A stretch of DNA of 35,765 nt. It comes from CAYTET01 sp964436975. Its GTDB lineage: Bacteria > Bacillota_I > Bacilli_A > Erysipelotrichales > Erysipelotrichaceae. Positions 1-8,161 of this stretch are shown piece by piece; position 1 is the stretch's first letter, and each line of letters begins with the position of its first letter. Below the pieces are notes generated by a model that ran no database searches, was not told the origin of the DNA, and worked only from the letters and a program-made list of their open reading frames with translations. The stretch is taken from the NCBI GenBank assembly GCA_964436975.1, contig CAYTET010000010.1, forward strand, positions 1 to 35,765, written 5' to 3'. The translations under genes and the position numbers were made by a program.

Positions 1-359
1 AAGAATCCAACCGCATTATCACGGAGATGGCTAAAAAGCATAATATTGAAACGGAAGTCGTCCTGGCCACCCCGCCTTCAAAAGCGCTCGATCTGACCGG
101 CCGGCCTTACAAGATGACGGAAGAATGCATCAAAAAAGTGTTCCCCGGCATCGGCATAATGCCTTATGTTGTTACCGGCGGCACCGATTCCCGCTTCTAC
201 GGGCCAATCTGTGACGACTGTGTCCGCTTCTCCCCCATCTGCACGACAGCCGAGCAGATGAACTCCATGCATGCCGTTGATGAGAACATCTTCATCACCG
301 CCCTGCCCCAGGCTGTTGATTACTACAAGGAACTGATCAAGATCCAGGAAAGCCGCTGA
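1..359 (+). CDS. M20-family metallopeptidase, C-terminal fragment (5' end outside window)
   Basis: This is the tail of an M20-type zinc aminoacylase/carboxypeptidase. The reading frame is open to the left edge (in-frame residues precede the first ATG at 27), so the ATG at 27 is internal. Visible are the family's late GGTDSRFY block (residues 51-58 counted from that ATG), which normally positions substrate next to the second metal, and a downstream MHAVDENI segment whose His82 matches the last metal-binding histidine of M20 enzymes. About 110 to 119 residues are present of a family that usually has 400-480, so catalytic Asp/Glu and most metal ligands lie outside. The family hydrolyses peptide or N-acyl amino acid bonds in the cytoplasm; the substrate cannot be told from this piece. 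It converges on the membrane protein at 447 and ends at a bidirectional terminator. Confidence 0.8.
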   Translation, partial: ESNRIITEMAKKHNIETEVVLATPPSKALDLTGRPYKMTEECIKKVFPGIGIMPYVVTGGTDSRFYGPICDDCVRFSPICTTAEQMNSMHAVDENIFITALPQAVDYYKELIKIQESR

Positions 360-392
360 GCTTCTTACGGTCTGATCAGATAACGGCATCAA

Positions 393-425
393 AAAAGATC
401 GCATCAGATATTGAGGCGATCTTTT
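393..425. terminator. Bidirectional intrinsic terminator
   Basis: A perfect 10-bp stem AAAAGATCGC / GCGATCTTTT with a 13-nt loop lies between two convergent genes. A-rich flanks on the left and T-rich flanks on the right serve both strands. Confidence 0.85.
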
Positions 426-446
426 ATTATGACAGCAGGATTGTTA

Positions 447-1139
447 TTATTTGCCGTCAGCGCAGAAGTCGCACGGATCAGTCCGGTGTGCTTCATAAGC
501 CTGTTCAATCGTGCCCTGATAGACGGTGGCCGAATTCTGCAGGGTCTGGCAATCCGGATTCAGATGATATGACTTGCCCCACTGGGTCCAGTAGACAACA
601 TCGGTGCCGTTTTCCGCGACAACTTCTTCTTTAGCCGCCGCCAGATCTTCCGCCGACTTGGGATTCCAGTCATAGGAGACAGCTCCGGCAATCAGCATAG
701 CCGCCGCCGCAATAGCCGTGGCCGTCTTTTTCAGCTTGCCGTCTAACTTCTTGTTGTTCAGCAGAATGATGATGAACGGGAAGAAGGCAATCAGACTGAC
801 GATAACCCCCATGTTGTTCCACAAGAAGAACTTCGTTTTATTCTTGGAGCTGGCCGGATCGATATCATTGGCTGATTTCCATAACAGTGAGCCGATGATC
901 ACAAAGACCAGATCGGCGACCAAAGCAATAATCAGCCACATCGTCATCTTGTCATCAGGAATATACAGAATGCCGTTAATCATGCAGATTGCCAGCACTT
1001 CGCAGGCAATCGCCAGCAGCCATATTACGACCGCGCCGATGCGCTGGCCGGTGGCTTTGCCCTTGTTTACTTCGGTTTTGGGAGCGCTGGTTGGTTCGCT
1101 TCCGTTGACGTTGACAAACTTCCGTTCTTTTTTGGCCAT
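447..1139 (-). CDS. Four-helix membrane protein with C-terminal zinc-ribbon-like tail
   Basis: A 230-aa hypothetical membrane protein. Four hydrophobic segments lie near residues 33-55, 66-87, 107-128 and 138-156. The soluble C-terminus carries H192-x4-C197 and, 26 residues on, C223-x2-C226 in a YHLNPDCQTL...CDFC pattern. This resembles the small Ada-type/His-Cys zinc-binding modules that recur on Bacillota membrane proteins. The N-terminal 30 residues are polar and basic. An ATG start with GGAGG about 6 nt upstream is well supported. No enzymatic motif is seen and function is unknown; zinc or thiol sensing at the membrane is only an inference from the Cys/His pattern. It appears to be a single-gene unit with its own downstream terminator at 393-425. 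Confidence 0.7.
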   Translation of the reverse strand: MAKKERKFVNVNGSEPTSAPKTEVNKGKATGQRIGAVVIWLLAIACEVLAICMINGILYIPDDKMTMWLIIALVADLVFVIIGSLLWKSANDIDPASSKNKTKFFLWNNMGVIVSLIAFFPFIIILLNNKKLDGKLKKTATAIAAAAMLIAGAVSYDWNPKSAEDLAAAKEEVVAENGTDVVYWTQWGKSYHLNPDCQTLQNSATVYQGTIEQAYEAHRTDPCDFCADGK

Positions 1140-1240
1140 AAATTCCTCCCCGATATGTACAATATCTATATAAACAATACTTTATCACTGCTTTTATTGC
1201 AACGTTTTTCCCGAATCCGCCGCGCTGTTTTGCCTCAAAA

Positions 1241-1305
1241 AAGACCGCTGCCAGCTTCACTCAGGCTATAAAAGGTCTGAGTACCAGCATCAGCGCAGCG
1301 GTCTT
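1241..1305 (-). terminator. Intrinsic terminator of the lipoprotein gene
   Basis: An 11-bp perfect stem (AAGACCGCTGC at 1241-1251 with GCAGCGGTCTT at 1295-1305) encloses a second hairpin (ACTCAG 1259-1264 / CTGAGT 1277-1282). Read on the minus strand the stem is followed by a T tract, just after the stop of the gene ending at 1317. Confidence 0.8.
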
Positions 1306-1316
1306 GGACAGCCCGG

Positions 1317-2435
1317 CTATAAAACGATTGACTGATAACCGGCCATCTGCTGCAGATGGGCTGCAACATCATCAACAGTCAGCTTAATTACTACCGGATA
1401 CCGGAAAGACAGGCCGTCAAAATATTCTTGATTAACCGTGGCGTCTGCCGTCAGCACGATGGTAGTGTAATAGCTGGAGATGGTCGCAAACCGGTCCGTC
1501 AGACTGAATCCCTGGTAAACCGGGTCATCACTTTCAATCACGCTGCCGCTGCCATTGACGGTGCCATCGCTGCCGGCTTCGGCAGTGTAGACAGCCGCCA
1601 GCTTCTTGTTTTTAAACAGGTAATAGACCTGCCGGTTTTGGTTAAGTCCGACCCGGATGGTGCTGGCATCCGTCTGAACAGCCGAATAGGCCTTCACGTT
1701 TTTAATCAGGATAATTTCATCGCCGGCAGCCGATTTGATGCTATTGGCATATTCTTCAATCTGGGGCATGATGAACTCATCGCATTTGGCTTTGATATCG
1801 TCGGTTGCCTCATCATCGCTGATTTCAATCTTGCTGACCGCTGTCAGAAACAGGGTGTCGTTGTATGACTGCACTGCCGGAATGACTGCCTTGGCTTTAT
1901 ACTGGCTCTTAACCGCTGCCAGCTTATCACCCAGATAATCATCCGCGTTGCTCATCTTTGAATAGAAATAAGTCTGGCTTTCACTGACGATGATGCTCTT
2001 CTGCTTATAGCTGACAAAGAGCAGTTGGGAATCGCCAATGGCCTCATTCATTGTCTCATCAGTCGGCATAATATCAGCATAGACCAGAGTACTGTCATCA
2101 TACTGCAGGGCCACGGCGCCATATCCGGATTCAGACGACATGTAAATATGAATAAGATACAGCGGCTTATCATTGACATAAGCCAGGGCAAACCAGCTGG
2201 TCTGATTGTCTTTGAATCCGTCATCGGTCAGCTCATACTCCGGCATAAAATCCGACAGCTGATAGTTGTCAGCCGGCTGGCAGTCAAAGTCAGCATAAGT
2301 CTGGCGGGCCAGCTGGCTGACGACAAAGGTTCTTATTTTGGTCATGTCAACCGTTGTTTCATTTTGGTCAGCTGACTGACAGCCGCCTAAAGACAGCATC
2401 AGCAGCAGGCACAGCATTATCTTTCTAACTCTCAT
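1317..2435 (-). CDS. Uncharacterised lipoprotein
   Basis: A 372-aa secreted lipoprotein. The N-terminus has basic residues, a hydrophobic core and a lipobox LGGC with the lipidated cysteine at residue 19, so it should be anchored on the outer face of the membrane. The rest is mixed alpha/beta, rich in Asp, Thr, Tyr and Ala, with no catalytic motif, repeat or domain that I recognise. The ATG start has an AAAGGGG ribosome site about 7 nt upstream. It is flanked by its own terminator (1241-1305) and by the terminator of the galactan operon (2615-2679), so it is transcribed separately. A candidate short ORF ends one base before its start codon. Function unknown. Confidence 0.7.
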   Translation of the reverse strand: MRVRKIMLCLLLMLSLGGCQSADQNETTVDMTKIRTFVVSQLARQTYADFDCQPADNYQLSDFMPEYELTDDGFKDNQTSWFALAYVNDKPLYLIHIYMSSESGYGAVALQYDDSTLVYADIMPTDETMNEAIGDSQLLFVSYKQKSIIVSESQTYFYSKMSNADDYLGDKLAAVKSQYKAKAVIPAVQSYNDTLFLTAVSKIEISDDEATDDIKAKCDEFIMPQIEEYANSIKSAAGDEIILIKNVKAYSAVQTDASTIRVGLNQNRQVYYLFKNKKLAAVYTAEAGSDGTVNGSGSVIESDDPVYQGFSLTDRFATISSYYTTIVLTADATVNQEYFDGLSFRYPVVIKLTVDDVAAHLQQMAGYQSIVL

Positions 2436-2436
2436 A

Positions 2437-2517
2437 CTAAGCCCCTTTCGTTACATTATTATTTAATATGATCATGGTCCTGCTTTTGACGGCAGGAGTC
2501 AGTCCGTCTGGCGGCAT
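2437..2517 (-). CDS. Candidate 26-aa upstream ORF (leader peptide)
   Basis: A short ORF begins with ATG at 2517-2515, preceded by a full GGAGG (2531-2527) at 9-nt spacing, and ends with TAG one base before the lipoprotein ATG (TAGTATG). It also covers a hairpin (TCCTGC / GCAGGA, about 2478-2497). A TATAAT sits upstream at 2578-2573 on the minus strand, although no convincing -35 pairs with it. The good ribosome site and TAG/ATG adjacency suggest translational coupling or a regulatory leader. The peptide resembles nothing I know and may be chance. Confidence 0.3.
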   Translation of the reverse strand: MPPDGLTPAVKSRTMIILNNNVTKGA

Positions 2518-2614
2518 CTTTTTCAACCTCCGCTTTTATTATCGATACTCCTAAATAACATCTTCCACCTAAATTATATATATATATATTAAATCAAACA
2601 CCACTAAAGAAAAG

Positions 2615-2679
2615 CCAGCCGGCCGCAAAAAAAGCGGCCTTATGAACCGCTTTTATATGTATGCTGGTGTGCCGGCTGG
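2615..2679 (-). terminator. Terminator of the galactan operon
   Basis: Outer 9-bp stem CCAGCCGGC (2615-2623) / GCCGGCTGG (2671-2679) with an inner GGCCGC / GCGGCC hairpin (2621-2639). On the minus strand it follows the ATPase stop at 2680 and is trailed by a T-rich stretch (CTTTTCTTTA). Confidence 0.75.
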
Positions 2680-3795
2680 TCAGATCCGCTGGCCGGTTTC
2701 CTTATCGAACAGGTGGATCAGCTCCGGATCAAAACTGAACCTGATGGGTTCACCGGCTTTGAAGCCGCTGTGATATTGGGCCGGCAGCTCGGTGATCGGA
2801 ACCCGGATAATTATTTCCTTGTCCATCGCCACGGCATGCAGATGGATCTCCGAACCCATCATTTCCGAAACATCAACCTGGCCCTTGAAGGCCTGCGGGT
2901 TATCTTCAAAAAGCAGTGTGATATGCTCCGGACGGATGCCGACAGTGATGGCCGCGTCCGGCTGGCTGCGATCGGTCAGCTCTTTCTGAACCGCCGCCGG
3001 CAGACTGATGGCGTTATCGCCGATATAGGCCTGATAGATGCCGTTTTTCTTTTCCAGCTGGCCGTCAAAGAAATTCATCTGCGGAGTGCCGATAAAGCCG
3101 GCCACAAAGATGTTATCGGGATGCTCAAACACTTCCGTCGGCGTGCCGATCTGCATGATCAGGCCGTCCTTCATAATGACAATCCGGTCGCCCAGCGTCA
3201 TCGCCTCGGTCTGGTCATGCGTGACATAGATGAAGGTCGTGTCAATCTTCTGGCGCAGTTTGATGATTTCGGCCCGCATCTGGTTGCGCAGTTTGGCATC
3301 CAGATTGCTCAGCGGCTCATCCATCAGAAACACATGCGGATCCCGCACGATGGCTCTTCCGATGGCCACCCGCTGCCGCTGGCCGCCGGACAGGGCCTTA
3401 GGCTTGCGGCTGAGCAGCTCGGTAATATCAAGAATTTCGGCGGCTTCGCGCACTTTCTTGTCAATGGTCTTCTTATCCATATGATGCATTTGCAGCGGGA
3501 AAGCAATGTTCTGGTATACCGTCATATGCGGATACAGGGCATAGTTTTGGAAGACCATTGCGATATCACGGTCTTTCGGAGCGATATCATTGACCAGTTT
3601 GTCGTCGATGTACAACTCACCTTCGGTAATGTTTTCCAGTCCGGCAATCATCCGCAGTGTCGTTGACTTGCCGCAGCCGGACGGACCGACCAGCACGACA
3701 AACTCCTTGTCCTTGATCTCAAGATTGAAAGAGTGAACCGCTACAACGCCGCCCTCATAAACCTTCTTGATATTCTTCAATGTTACTTTTGCCAT
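2680..3795 (-). CDS. Sugar ABC importer ATPase (MsmX/UgpC type)
   Basis: A 371-aa ATP-binding subunit for carbohydrate uptake. Walker A GPSGCGKST is at 37-45, the Q-loop VFQNYALYPH at 81-90, the signature LSGGQRQR from 135, Walker B VFLMDEP at 155-161 and the H-loop histidine at 193. The C-terminal 130 residues match the regulatory OB-fold (TOBE) domain of MalK/MsmX/UgpC proteins. It is the last gene of the galactan operon, 17 nt after the secreted galactanase, and should energise the GanP/GanQ-like permeases. In Bacillus subtilis the gan importer lacks its own ATPase and borrows MsmX, so an in-operon copy here makes the importer self-contained. The ATG start has a strong AAGGAAGG site. Confidence 0.93.
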   Translation of the reverse strand: MAKVTLKNIKKVYEGGVVAVHSFNLEIKDKEFVVLVGPSGCGKSTTLRMIAGLENITEGELYIDDKLVNDIAPKDRDIAMVFQNYALYPHMTVYQNIAFPLQMHHMDKKTIDKKVREAAEILDITELLSRKPKALSGGQRQRVAIGRAIVRDPHVFLMDEPLSNLDAKLRNQMRAEIIKLRQKIDTTFIYVTHDQTEAMTLGDRIVIMKDGLIMQIGTPTEVFEHPDNIFVAGFIGTPQMNFFDGQLEKKNGIYQAYIGDNAISLPAAVQKELTDRSQPDAAITVGIRPEHITLLFEDNPQAFKGQVDVSEMMGSEIHLHAVAMDKEIIIRVPITELPAQYHSGFKAGEPIRFSFDPELIHLFDKETGQRI

Positions 3796-3812
3796 GGTAT
3801 AGCCTTCCTTTC

Positions 3813-5744
3813 CTATTCTGCCGGGCTTAATACGAAGTCGTCCAACGTACCCCAGCCGCCATCACATTTTATATACGCTCCGATGATAAGATCTGAAGAA
3901 TCACATTCGATGCCGCTAAGAACCGGATTCTGCCAGTCGACCCAGCCGCTGAGAGCAAACTCAGTTTTAGCCAAAGCGGTCTGATAGTCTTCGCCGGCCC
4001 GGCGGACGTAGATATACATCACCGGGTTGACCGCATCACCGCCCTGAACGGCGGCCTGCAGGGTATAAGTCCCGCTGGTCAGACCGCTGATCTTCTGCTC
4101 AACAGTGAATTCGACGGCGGTATCATCCCAGAAATGCAGGGACATGCTGCCGGTTTTGGCATCCAGCTTTTTATCCTGGAAATCAATCTGATCGGTGCCG
4201 GCAAGGTTGTTAATCGTCCACATTGATGTATCAGCCTGTTCAAACGAACCGTTGACGACATAGTTTTCCGCCGCAATGGTAACATAGCAGCTGACCTGGC
4301 GGCCGCCGGCCATTCCGTAAATGGTGTATGTGCCCAGCGGCTGGCTTGTTCCCGGCCAAGCCGCCAGATCCCATTCCACCGTGGTATCCTGAACAGTATT
4401 GTCATTGTAGACAGCCTGCACGGTATCCGGCAGATTCAGCGTGGTATTCTGCAGAACACTGATATAGACATCAGAGATATCATCAACAGCCAGATCGCAG
4501 ATTGTGCCGGTATAAACATAGCTGAACGTTTTAAGCGAGGCCAGCGGATGACCCTGGGCATCAAACAGCGCCTGGTTGTCAACTGCGCTGCCGCCATAGT
4601 AGACGCCGGCATCAGCCGGGTCATATTCGGCTGCATAACTGGAGGCCCAGCCGGAGCCGTACTGTTCCCACAGCTGCTGTCTTTGTTGGTAGCTGTCGGC
4701 CGGCACGGTAATCCAGGCCGGCTCCCAGTAAAAGACACCGACGGCTTTATCGCCCAGCCGGGCGGCCGCCGCAATCACATCCGCCAGCGCATTGGCCTGA
4801 CCCTGAACCGTCAGGGGATACGGTTTCTCGTAGGTCAGCGCTGACCCGATGGTATTGCCCTGACCGTCATAATCCTGCGTTGAATAGGCATAGCTTGTTT
4901 CAGCAATCATCACCTTTTTATTGTATGTTTCAGCAACCTGCGAAAGCTGGTCGACCAGATTGTCATAACTGCCGTGCCAGTAGGCATAATAGGATGAGGC
5001 AAAGATGTCATAATCAACTCCGAAATGATCCAGCTGGAAAGCATACTCCTTGTATTTGCCGTTTTCCGGATCGGTAAAATGAACGGCAATCGCAATCTTT
5101 TTGCTGAACTGGCGGACCGCCTGGCTGGCCGCCTGCATCAGGGCCGTAACGTTATACCAGTACTTCTCCCCGGCCATGCCGGTTGTGGTCTCGTTGCCGA
5201 TCTGCACCATGCCGACATTGACCCCGGCCTGGCTCAGTTTCTGCAGACAGGATGAAGTATAGGCGGCAATGGCCTCTTTCTTTTCATTGATATCCATGCC
5301 GGCCCAGGCTTTGGGTACCATCTGCTTGCTCGGATCAGCCCAGAAATCAGAATAATGAAAATCGATTAAAACCTTCAGGCCGGCCTGGGTGGCCATTTTA
5401 CCGATGGTCACGGCTGTCTCAATATCACAGTTGCCACCGCCATAGCCGTTGCCGGCGGCATCATAAGGATCATTCCAGACCCGGATGCGGATGTAGTTGA
5501 GCCCGGCCTGCTTCAGAGTAGTCATGATATCCTGCGGCTGGCCGTCAAAGCCATAGTAGACAACGCCGCTGTTAAGCTCGCTGAGCACACTGGAAACATC
5601 CGCTCCCATCACAAAATCATCAGCCAGGCCTTCAACTTTGGCCACATGGATGTCAGTTGCCACCGGCTCAGTGCTGCGACCGCAGCCATACAGCGGCAGC
5701 AGCAGGGCCAGCGCCGCTAAAGCACAGATTGCCCGCTTCATCAT
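3813..5744 (-). CDS. ganB: Secreted lipoprotein endo-beta-1,4-galactanase (GH53) with Ig-like and galactan-binding-like domains
   Basis: A 643-aa extracellular endo-1,4-beta-galactanase, the enzyme that cuts type I (arabino)galactan side chains of pectin into galacto-oligosaccharides. A lipobox LYGC puts the lipid anchor at Cys21. The GH53 barrel spans about 42-415: RVWNDPYD at 88-95, the DFHYSDFWADP block at 128-138, the acid/base glutamate in QIGNE (E185), the nucleophile in MIAETSYAY (E282) and FYWEPAW at 338-344. A bacterial Ig-like module (about 425-492) and a C-terminal beta-sandwich starting NYVVNGSFE (about 494-643) follow. The latter looks like a carbohydrate-binding module of the CBM61 kind, found beside GH53 elsewhere; that subfamily call is inference. 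The gene overlaps the permease stop by one base (TAATG), so it is translationally coupled. Confidence 0.93.
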   Translation of the reverse strand: MMKRAICALAALALLLPLYGCGRSTEPVATDIHVAKVEGLADDFVMGADVSSVLSELNSGVVYYGFDGQPQDIMTTLKQAGLNYIRIRVWNDPYDAAGNGYGGGNCDIETAVTIGKMATQAGLKVLIDFHYSDFWADPSKQMVPKAWAGMDINEKKEAIAAYTSSCLQKLSQAGVNVGMVQIGNETTTGMAGEKYWYNVTALMQAASQAVRQFSKKIAIAVHFTDPENGKYKEYAFQLDHFGVDYDIFASSYYAYWHGSYDNLVDQLSQVAETYNKKVMIAETSYAYSTQDYDGQGNTIGSALTYEKPYPLTVQGQANALADVIAAAARLGDKAVGVFYWEPAWITVPADSYQQRQQLWEQYGSGWASSYAAEYDPADAGVYYGGSAVDNQALFDAQGHPLASLKTFSYVYTGTICDLAVDDISDVYISVLQNTTLNLPDTVQAVYNDNTVQDTTVEWDLAAWPGTSQPLGTYTIYGMAGGRQVSCYVTIAAENYVVNGSFEQADTSMWTINNLAGTDQIDFQDKKLDAKTGSMSLHFWDDTAVEFTVEQKISGLTSGTYTLQAAVQGGDAVNPVMYIYVRRAGEDYQTALAKTEFALSGWVDWQNPVLSGIECDSSDLIIGAYIKCDGGWGTLDDFVLSPAE

Positions 5745-6619
5745 TAGCCCTTCACCGACCCGCCGGTGATGCCTTCGACATAGAACTTCTGCATAATGAC
5801 AAACAGAATGGAAATCGGAATCGACACAATGACGCCACCGGCGCAGAACTGACCGAAGTAAGTCATCTTGCGGCTGCGGTCAAGCATGCCGTAAAGGCCG
5901 ATAGCCACTGTCCAGTCGGATGCAATGCCGCTGTTCAGCATGATTTTGGCAAAAATGAAATCCGTCCACGGCACCAGGAAGGCCGAGATGACCGTGTAGA
6001 CGATAATCGGCTTGGACATCGGAAGAATAACCTTCCAGAAAATGGTGGCCTCCGAAGCGCCGTCAATCATCGCCGCTTCGCTCATGGACTTGGGAATCGT
6101 GTCAAAGAAGCCTTTGGCAATCAGATAGCCCAGACCGGAAGAGGCGGAATAAACAATGATCATCCCCAGATGGCTGTTAGTCAATCCGAAGGTTTTCATG
6201 ATGAAGTAAACCGCAATCATTGACAGAAAGCCGGGAAACAGCGACATAATCATGCTCAGGTTCATCAGCGCCTTGCGCCCTTTGAAGCGCAGCCGGCTCA
6301 TGACATAAGCGGTCATCAGAACAAACATCGTTGAAATGATGCAGTTGAACACCGCGATGATAAAGGTATTGAGCATCCAGCGCGGGAACTGATTGGCCGC
6401 ATCGGTTTTGAATAACAGATCAGTGTACTGCCGGAGTGTATAAGTAGTCGGGAAAAAGTGGCTGATGCTCATGGAATTGCTATCGGAAAAAGAACAAAGC
6501 AGCAGCCAGATGATCGGGATCAGCCAGATAATGGCCAGAATAAGCAGAACAACATGACGCGTCACATGGAAGCGTTCTTTCCGGGGCTTAGCCACCGGAG
6601 TCATTTTTACGGTTGTCAT
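5744..6619 (-). CDS. ganQ: Galacto-oligosaccharide ABC permease (MalG/GanQ type)
   Basis: A 291-aa inner-membrane permease subunit with six predicted membrane spans. The binding-protein-dependent transport signature (EAA loop) is SEAAMIDGASEATIFWKVILP, around residues 185-205, where the ATPase docks. MalG-like length and a short cytoplasmic N-terminus support the call. Its ATG overlaps the stop of the partner permease (ATGA), and its own stop overlaps the galactanase start, so the three genes are translationally coupled. It should pair with the MalF-like subunit (6616-8082) and the binding protein at 8162. Substrate assignment to galacto-oligosaccharides rests on the two GH53 enzymes in the operon. 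Confidence 0.9.
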   Translation of the reverse strand: MTTVKMTPVAKPRKERFHVTRHVVLLILAIIWLIPIIWLLLCSFSDSNSMSISHFFPTTYTLRQYTDLLFKTDAANQFPRWMLNTFIIAVFNCIISTMFVLMTAYVMSRLRFKGRKALMNLSMIMSLFPGFLSMIAVYFIMKTFGLTNSHLGMIIVYSASSGLGYLIAKGFFDTIPKSMSEAAMIDGASEATIFWKVILPMSKPIIVYTVISAFLVPWTDFIFAKIMLNSGIASDWTVAIGLYGMLDRSRKMTYFGQFCAGGVIVSIPISILFVIMQKFYVEGITGGSVKG

Positions 6620-8082
6620 TGCATGCTCTCCTCTCTGTTGCCGCGGGATATGATGTTAAAGGCAATCAGGGTGATAGCAGCGCAGATCACAAAGACCAGA
6701 ATGCCGATAACCGAAGCCATCTTGTAGTTATAGTATTCATTGGTAAGCCGGAACAGCCAGGTCACCAGCAGATCGGTTTCCCGGGCATGGGAATTGGCCA
6801 GCAGCTGATCAGAGGTCTCATAGACGTTCTGGGTCAGCAGATATATGACGTTGAAGTTGTTGATGTTCTGAACCACTGAATTAATCAGATAGGGTCCGGT
6901 TACAAACAGCATGTAAGGCATGGTAATTTTGATGAATTGCTGGAAAGGTGAAGCTCCGTCAATAGTGGCGCTTTCATACAGTTCCGCCGGAATGTTCATC
7001 AGCACGCCGGTAGCTATCAGAAGCAGATAAGGCACACCGACCCAGATATTAATCATGATAATCATAAACCGCGCCCAGTTGGCGTTAGTCAGAAACGGAA
7101 TGTAGGTCAGATACTGCGGCACCAGGCCGATATTGCGCAGAAAGTCAGTTACGCCCAGTTGGGTGCAGATGGTGTTTACGATGCCCTGGTCGGCAAAAAA
7201 CGATCTGACCAGCAGCAGGGAAACAAACTGCGGCACCGCCATGGCGACAACAAAGCAGGTCCGCCACATCTTCTTGCCGCGGGTATGCTTATTGTTGATC
7301 AACAGCGCCAGCAGGATTCCCCCGAAATAGCAGGTGAAGGTTGCCAGAACCGCCCAGGTCAGCGTCCAGCCCAGAATAATGCGGAACGAATAGCCGAAGG
7401 TTTCAGTGATCGTGCTGGTAAACATGGCTTTGAAGTTGTCCAGACCGACCCAGGTGAAAAGAGCGGTCGGTGGGAAATGCTGCTGGTCATAATTGGTGAA
7501 AGCCACACAGATCATGACAATCAGCGGCACCACGGTAAATAGCAGCACGCCGCTGCACGGCAGCGCCAGCAGGGTCTTGTAGAAGTTTTTGCCCATGGCA
7601 TCATGCAGATCGTCCTTGAACATCGGCAGATGCTGGCCGGCTTCAGCTTTCAGTTGCAGCGTGTAGATCTGCTTGATATTGCTGATATAGATGAAGATAA
7701 AGCCGACGATGACAAAAATGCTGATAATACTGTACAGCAGTATCTTGAAACTGTTGTCATAGTCATTCCAGACATTGGTAAATGTCACCGGATCAAAATG
7801 CGCTTCAGCGACAACCGTGCCCAGAGTGCCAAACCTCGACAGGTTATGAGCCGCAAAAGTGCAGCAGAACCAGATAAACAGTCCCTGCAGAACCGTCATG
7901 AAAATGGCTTTGTCATAGCGCTTATGATTCAGATAGCCAAAGCCCATAAAGACCAGCGACAGTTTAACGGATCTGTCTCCTTTGGCCACGGCCTTGTTAA
8001 ACGAGCCGAAATATGAGCCGATAGAAGCGAAAAAAGCCTTCACACCGGAAAATCGTTTCGGGCTTTTAGTGGTCGCATCCAT
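6616..8082 (-). CDS. ganP: Galacto-oligosaccharide ABC permease (MalF/GanP type)
   Basis: A 488-aa inner-membrane permease. Like MalF and GanP it is longer than its partner, with an N-terminal extension holding two extra hydrophobic segments (about 58-80 and 112-135) before the transport core. The EAA loop ELYESATIDGASPFQQFIKI lies near residues 360-380 in the last third. A GGAGGGCAGGGG ribosome site precedes the ATG. It follows the binding-protein gene after an 80-nt spacer with a strong hairpin (8117-8148) and overlaps the next permease gene by an ATGA. The N-terminal 40 residues are basic and poor in recognisable motifs. Confidence 0.9.
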   Translation of the reverse strand: MDATTKSPKRFSGVKAFFASIGSYFGSFNKAVAKGDRSVKLSLVFMGFGYLNHKRYDKAIFMTVLQGLFIWFCCTFAAHNLSRFGTLGTVVAEAHFDPVTFTNVWNDYDNSFKILLYSIISIFVIVGFIFIYISNIKQIYTLQLKAEAGQHLPMFKDDLHDAMGKNFYKTLLALPCSGVLLFTVVPLIVMICVAFTNYDQQHFPPTALFTWVGLDNFKAMFTSTITETFGYSFRIILGWTLTWAVLATFTCYFGGILLALLINNKHTRGKKMWRTCFVVAMAVPQFVSLLLVRSFFADQGIVNTICTQLGVTDFLRNIGLVPQYLTYIPFLTNANWARFMIIMINIWVGVPYLLLIATGVLMNIPAELYESATIDGASPFQQFIKITMPYMLFVTGPYLINSVVQNINNFNVIYLLTQNVYETSDQLLANSHARETDLLVTWLFRLTNEYYNYKMASVIGILVFVICAAITLIAFNIISRGNREESMQ

Positions 8083-8116
8083 ACCCCTGCCCTCCTTTTT
8101 CGCATAAACCGAAATG

Positions 8117-8148
8117 AGCCGCGGCCGGCACAGGGCCGGTCCGCAGCT
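8117..8148 (-). promoter_or_regulatory. Intercistronic hairpin between binding protein and permease genes
   Basis: A GC-rich stem of about 13 bp with one bulged A and a 5-nt loop (arms around AGCTGCGG-A-CCGGC and GCCGGCCGCGGCT on the minus strand). It has no long T tract directly after it, so it is more likely an mRNA-stability or partial-termination element that keeps binding-protein mRNA above permease mRNA, as in mal-type operons. Confidence 0.6.
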
Positions 8149-8161
8149 CTCTAATAATTAT

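Noticed and set aside
1241..1305. Nested hairpins considered as a riboswitch or T-box
   Set aside because: They lie after a stop codon and end in a T tract on the minus strand. No conserved T-box or riboswitch core is visible, so a terminator explains them.
2577..2590. TATATATATA tract as a tandem repeat or recombination site
   Set aside because: It is a short AT run in an intergenic region; a promoter -10 region or chance is enough to explain it.
2713..3666. Long + strand ORF of 317 codons opposite the MsmX-like ATPase gene
   Set aside because: It lies entirely antisense to a gene with all ABC ATPase motifs. Its own translation has no recognisable family pattern and no ribosome site.
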